A stretch of 10,000 nt of DNA from NCBI GenBank assembly GCA_034096865.1, contig JAWQFJ010017255.1:20001-30000 (forward strand), given 5' to 3'. This document shows, in pieces, positions 6,585-10,000 of this stretch. This DNA is from Theodoxus fluviatilis. Lineage: Eukaryota; Mollusca; Gastropoda; Cycloneritida; Neritidae. Position 1 is the stretch's first letter. Each line of letters begins with the position of its first letter. A program made the translations under genes and the position numbers. Below the pieces are notes generated by a model. The model worked only from the letters and a program-made list of their open reading frames with translations. It was not told the origin of the DNA and ran no database searches.

Positions 6585-7239
6585 CGTCCCTTTGTCAATT
6601 AGTGATTGGCGAAGGTGGGAGAGGCGGGAAATCCCTCATTAGCGATTGGTGGGTGATCTCGTGGGAGAGGCAATATCGGAGTTGATAGCGTTTAGTCTGG
6701 GCAGATCTATTCCATCAGTGGATGGTGACGGTGAGGGGGGGCGGGAGCTCCCGCTAAACCGTGAAGCCACGTTGGGTGGCCGAGTGAGGCGGTTTACCTC
6801 GCTGGATTTTCTCTCCGTATCAACTCTGGTGGTAGTTGATTCGTACGAGACTGGAAGTGGAGTTTTCCGCTGGCTAAGACGGAACTTCTGAGGATTGTCA
6901 CCACGGCCTGAAGGACTGAGGTGATTATCACTACCGCCATATTGCTTTTTCCACGTGGGGAAATTGATTTGCGAATCTGGGTGGAAAATAAGTCTATTGT
7001 TGGGTACGGGATTCGTATTTTCTATGGATGGGGTAAATCTATAGGAAAAGGGAGTGAGTAATGAAGCTTTGCATTTAAGCTGACTCGCGGGGTGCGAGTG
7101 AAGCCTTTTTCTAATTTGGGCATCGAGTCGGGATGCGCCTCTTGAACCTTAAATTCGTGTTTGAATGGGCTTCGTAAGGAAATGGGGTAGTTGGATTATT
7201 GGGGCGAAACCTTGTGTGTTTTAGGCTCGGTATCCGTTA

Positions 7240-7560
7240 CTGGTGTGTCGACTACTCGCGGGAGCAGAGGGCTTCCCGCCAAATCCTCTACATGTCTGCT
7301 GGTCCGCTTTCCTGTGGTATCTGCGTGTCTGCGCTATCCCACGAGTGCTGCGTCTTCTTGGTGGAGCCTTGCAGTACTGTCTTCTCGAGTCCGCACGGGT
7401 GGAACTCGCGGTCGTCGTCTCCGACGGAATGCTGCGTTTGGCCGGGGGTGACCGGGACGCGAGGCTGGGAGCGACATCTGAGACGCCGGGTCGTTTCGTC
7501 GAGCCGTCTTGGTTCAAACGGCTGTTGCAAGTATCGGTTTTCTCGTTCGTAGCTGGGTAG
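7240..7560 (+). other. CpG-rich block with open frames on both strands
   Basis: CpG dinucleotides are dense here and long frames are open in several phases (7191-7451, 7199-7552 and 7243-7560 plus; 7221-7718 minus, 165 codons). Multi-phase openness with Arg/Ser/Ala-rich products is what GC-rich DNA gives by chance, and none of the products has a motif that I recognise. It may be a CpG island or an exon of unknown gene. Confidence 0.3.
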
Positions 7561-8854
7561 CTACTATTTCGTTGAGACAAGTCAGGATTGGCAGTTAAAA
7601 GTCTAACGAAAGCCACTTGGGTAAAGTGGGAAGGAAGTCCGCACGGTGCGGCCTGTACAATCAGGAGAGATTGTGTCAGAGGCAGAAGGGTGTGGGGGAG
7701 AAATGCTAGCATGTACATTCGCGGTGAGGCGATGTCTTAGTGCAGCCATATTGTCGCAGGGTAGACAATGCGACGGAAGGGGAGAGTGATTCATCAATTG
7801 ATTCTTCTACAGAATGGTATTTATCGCTCTAACTCTGGGGACTGTGGTACTCTGCCGGGTTTTGGAATCGTCTTCCAAACTGTTATTGACTTGGGTAATC
7901 GAGTGTGACGCTCGCAAGTCAGAGTAGATTTTGGGACAGACAACGTGGGGAATGAACTTAATCCATGGGGAGGGGTTCAATTTGTCTGGACACCGTTTGG
8001 CGCCAGGGGTGCGTCAGTGATAGGAATATTCACCAAGACTTTTGAGAAACTGTGTTTGGGGTACAGTGACTCGTTCCAGGGGTGGGGAAATATCTTCTTT
8101 TCAGTCGGACTGGTGAAAGGAAGAAGTGGTTGGTTTATTCCAGAGATTTCTTGTGGGGAATGACATGTGGTTATCGCTGTGTGTTTTATGGTCACGTGAG
8201 CTAGGAGAGAGCTACGTAGTGTCAACGTACGCTTGCCTGGGGAAAAGCGTACCGTCAGCGATGTGATTGGTAAGATGGTTTCTTTCATGTTCATTCTCTA
8301 TGCGTTATTGCTGTGTTGACGTGAAGTGTCTATTTGCATGCGCATGAATTGCGTGTGCTTGCCGTGTGAGAGGCAACTGCATGCGCGGGAGTGAGGCGGA
8401 GCGAGGCTTGCTGTGTTTACATTTTTTCAGTTACCGGTCGTCCAACCGGAAACGCCGCCGCTCAGGGGAAGCGAGGGGGTGGCCGAGGAATGTGGAGGGG
8501 TTTTTGCTAGCGAGCCGCGGGCTGTTGTGTTGTGGTAATGCATGGGAGCGAGTGACTGGAGTCGCGCCCTGTGTGTTGTCGGGGTTTGTTTATATTTGTC
8601 GGTTGATGAATTATTGGTGTTGTGAGGTGCTTTTTCAGAGTTTGTGGTGGACTTTGAGGTGGATTGTTGGTTTGGACTTACAACTGAATTTATTTCAGTT
8701 TCATGGGAAATGGTGAAAGAGGGAAGGAGCTTTCCCTATCGCCACAGGGTAGGCGTGCGTGCCTCCTGTGTGTGTTTTGATCCCAGGTTGTTATGTTTGG
8801 GGGATCGCTATGCTCTTGTGAGAGCATTCCATTATGATTGTCAATGTGTTTGTG

Positions 8855-8860
8855 AATAAA
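8855..8860 (+). terminator. Candidate polyadenylation signal AATAAA
   Basis: AATAAA is followed by a T-rich stretch (CTTTAATTTGTTTATTTATT). It closes the G-skewed region. TTTATT at 8871-8876 gives an AATAAA on the minus strand as well, so either direction is possible. Confidence 0.35.
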
Positions 8861-9065
8861 CTTTAATTTGTTTATTTATTCCCTGATTCAGTGGTCTTCA
8901 TTTACATGTGGTTTGGCATGCTTAGTGTTTGTGGTGTCCCCCCAAGGAGTGGTGGTCGAGTTTAGGTTGTAAACTCTTCATTTATCTAAAGGTCTCTCCC
9001 CTCAAGGGCGACTATGTCGTCTCTCTGAGGATGAACCCATCTCTAGCCAATTAGATAATTCGACA
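8861..9065. other. Unassigned stretch
   Basis: AT-rich at first, then mixed. No open frame or RNA gene is recognised. A short C run is present at about 8938-8943. Confidence 0.4.
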
Positions 9066-9120
9066 AAGAAGAAGAAGAAGACGACGAAAACGACGATGAT
9101 GATGATGCCGCTGCTGATGT
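9066..9120. repeat. Degenerate GAA/GAC/GAT triplet repeat
   Basis: AAGAAGAAGAAG passes into GACGACGA, then GATGATGATGATG, then a GCCGCTGCTGATG tail. This is a short compound triplet tract like the one at 1834-2046. Confidence 0.85.
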
Positions 9121-9153
9121 AGATAGACTGCTGGGGCGGGTTTCAAAATGCGA

Positions 9154-9183
9154 AGATCTCGGTAGATCTACGTAGATCTCGCC
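9154..9183. repeat. Three 10-bp units based on AGATCT
   Basis: AGATCT occurs at 9154, 9164 and 9174, exactly 10 bp apart (units AGATCTCGGT, AGATCTACGT, AGATCTCGCC). The second and third form a perfect 16-bp palindrome AGATCTACGTAGATCT at 9164-9179. Confidence 0.85.
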
Positions 9184-9512
9184 GAATGGGCAGTTTCATT
9201 CTTTGCTTGCTAGCGAGCCAATCGAAGACGAGCGTAGATTGAGCGAGGCAGCTTGAGAGGTGCCTAGCTTTTAAGATTCGAGACAAAAGTTCGGCGTGGA
9301 TGCGTTGACCTGCATTCGATGTGTAAACTGTAGGAGGTTTCACGATCTGTTAATGCATTCAACATACACCTTTGATAAATTAATGCTGTGCATGGCTTAT
9401 ATTTTCTTTGGATGGGTTGCTAGTATCTCGAAATAGAGCGTTTTCTGAATGAACCGGCAACACTTCGGCCATTGAAATGTGGCTAGTTCACCTCTTGTCG
9501 TGACGTCTACGC
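9184..9512. other. Unassigned stretch before the minisatellite
   Basis: One short minus frame (9143-9343) has no motif. A GCATGCGC element near 9511-9518 resembles an NRF1 half-site; related GCATGCGC strings occur near 8338 and 8383. Confidence 0.35.
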
Positions 9513-9938
9513 ATGCGCATTACTTCGTCACGTTGGGTAGTTTCTTTTTTAGCTAGCTCTTACTGCGAAGCAAGATCTTGCGACCACGATCGACTACCTA
9601 TTTTAAAACCCGCCCCTGGTGTAGGCAAAAGTAAAGCTGCTGGTGTAGGCAGAAGTAAAGCTGCTGGTGTAGGCAGAAGTAAAGCTGCTGGTGTAGGCAG
9701 AAGTAAAACTGCTGGTGTAGGCAGAAGTAAAGCTGCTGGTGTAGGCAGAAGTAAAGCTGCTGGTGTAGGCAGAAGTAAAGCTGCTGGTGTAGGCAAAAGT
9801 AAAACTGCTGGTGTAGGCAAAAGTAAAACTGCTGGTGTAGGCAAAAGTAAAGCTGCTGGTGTAGACAAAAGTAAAGCTGCTGGTGTAGGCAAAAGTAAAA
9901 CTGCTGATTATGAAAAAAGGAGATTGCCACTTCTATAA
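9513..9938 (+). CDS. Doubtful open frame across the 24-bp minisatellite
   Basis: The 141-codon frame has 35 non-repeat residues, then 12 octapeptides of form GVG(K/R)SK(A/T)A, then DYEKRRLPLL and a stop. The product would be basic and Lys/Gly/Ala-rich. It resembles no family that I know. Every variant between units changes the amino acid and no silent variant is seen, which argues against selection for a protein. All three minus-strand frames across the repeat are also open, so openness follows from a unit length divisible by three. No signal peptide or membrane segment is clear; the early VVSFLASSYC patch is short. Confidence 0.15.
   Translation: MRITSSRWVVSFLASSYCEARSCDHDRLPILKPAPGVGKSKAAGVGRSKAAGVGRSKAAGVGRSKTAGVGRSKAAGVGRSKAAGVGRSKAAGVGKSKTAGVGKSKTAGVGKSKAAGVDKSKAAGVGKSKTADYEKRRLPLL
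9618..9905. repeat. 24-bp minisatellite, 12 exact-length copies
   Basis: Twelve consecutive 24-bp units run with no insertion or deletion (288 bp). Units begin GGTGTAGGCA and end GCTGCT or ACTGCT. Only three positions vary, always G/A: position 8 (A in unit 11 only), position 11 (A in units 1 and 8-12) and position 19 (A in units 4, 8, 9 and 12). Strong uniformity indicates recent amplification or homogenisation. Confidence 0.97.
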
Positions 9939-9980
9939 TTCAGTCAACAGAGAGAGTGAATGAGAGAGATGAGAACGGCT
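9906..9980. other. Purine-rich right edge
   Basis: After the minisatellite the DNA is A/G-rich, with short imperfect GA runs (AGAGAGAG at about 9950 and GAGAGAGATGAG after it). It may lead into another GA microsatellite outside the window. Confidence 0.4.
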
Positions 9981-10000
9981 CAAAAAGAAAAGAAGATAGG

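Larger units (their letters stand above)
6440..6671 (+). promoter_or_regulatory. GC-rich promoter-like patch with duplicated CCAAT module
   Basis: GC and CpG content rise here. The module ATTAG(T/C)GATTGG followed by GTGGGAGAGGC occurs twice: 6598-6609 with 6615-6625, and 6638-6649 with 6661-6671. Each copy contains an inverted CCAAT box (ATTGG at 6605 and 6645, exactly 40 bp apart). An E2F-type GGCGGGAAA lies between them at 6623-6631. CCAAT plus E2F sites are typical of TATA-less animal promoters. The downstream 2.2 kb has strong strand skew, compatible with transcription to the right. No transcript is proven. Confidence 0.4.
6672..8860 (+). other. Strongly G-over-C skewed, apparently non-coding stretch
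   Basis: No frame gives a recognisable protein, but the plus strand carries far more G than C over about 2.2 kb. My counts for sample 60-base lines: 7021-7080, G 18 and C 5; 8101-8160, G 21 and C 6; 8581-8640, G 20 and C 3. The stretch ends at an AATAAA (8855-8860). It contains a perfect 14-bp palindrome GCGGGAGCTCCCGC (6741-6754) and small hairpins (7083-7099; 8227-8252). A splice-acceptor-like TTTATTTCAG lies at about 8689-8698. It could be an untranslated exon or lncRNA, an intron, or a strand-biased repeat. I recognise no known family. Confidence 0.35.

Noticed and set aside
6776..6870. tRNA-Ser/Leu-like start, GTGGCCGAGTGAGGCGG
   Set aside because: The A-box-like string is not followed by a matching anticodon arm, a proper B box (GGTTCGANTCC) or a paired acceptor stem.
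6646..6891. 81-codon plus-strand frame
   Set aside because: No recognisable domain; it begins inside the promoter-like patch and is short enough for chance in GC-rich DNA.
7221..7718. 165-codon minus-strand frame
   Set aside because: The longest non-LINE frame apart from the repeat-driven ones, but it overlaps equally open plus-strand frames in a CpG-rich block and shows no motif; chance openness is the simpler reading.
6672..8860. Possible LTR retrotransposon in the skewed region
   Set aside because: I found no pair of long direct repeats, no primer-binding site and no gag-pol motifs.
9560..9930. Minus-strand frames PTPAALLL and LHQQLYFC repeats
   Set aside because: All three minus frames of the 24-bp unit are open by arithmetic, so neither repeat protein is supported.
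1..9980. CRISPR array, prokaryotic operon or ribosome binding sites
   Set aside because: The tandem repeats have no unique spacers of regular size, and the window is eukaryotic in character.

Overview
The window looks like intergenic or intronic DNA from an animal genome, with no intact host protein-coding gene that I can recognise. The abundance of simple repeats (GT, GA, CAT/CGT, AGC), a non-LTR (LINE) reverse transcriptase, a short SINE-like insert and the lack of operon-like gene packing all point to a metazoan. The LINE and SINE style reminds me of marine molluscs or other lophotrochozoans, but that is a weak inference made from memory and not a sequence search.

Layout. 1-230: GT-rich minisatellite. 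About 302-613: decayed, frameshifted 3' end of a LINE on the + strand. 614-1833: unassigned, with two diverged copies of a short motif series. 1834-2107: compound triplet microsatellites. 2108-2741: unassigned. 2743-2848: (GA)n. 2849-5549: a LINE on the minus strand with an open reverse transcriptase frame, split near its C-terminus by a 196-bp SINE-like insert that carries a perfect 13-bp target-site duplication. 5550-5614: a second (GA)n tract on the other side of the LINE. 5615-6440: unassigned, with a perfect CRE-like inverted repeat. About 6440-6671: a GC-rich, hairpin-rich, promoter-like patch with a duplicated CCAAT-box module. 6672-8860: a long G-over-C skewed stretch without a convincing protein, ending at AATAAA. 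9066-9183: triplet repeats and a 10-bp tandem built on AGATCT. 9618-9905: twelve exact-length copies of a 24-bp minisatellite.

The most informative region is 2743-5614. A LINE is bordered at both ends by the same dinucleotide repeat, and its 3' end runs from AATAAA straight into (TC)n with no poly(A). This suggests an element that targets, or is tailed by, TC microsatellites. The nested insert gives a relative order of events: first the LINE entered the microsatellite, then the SINE-like element entered the LINE. Removing the insert and one duplication copy joins the two halves of the LINE protein in one frame. The copy lacks a recognisable endonuclease, so it is probably a dead, internally deleted or 5'-truncated copy despite its open RT frame.
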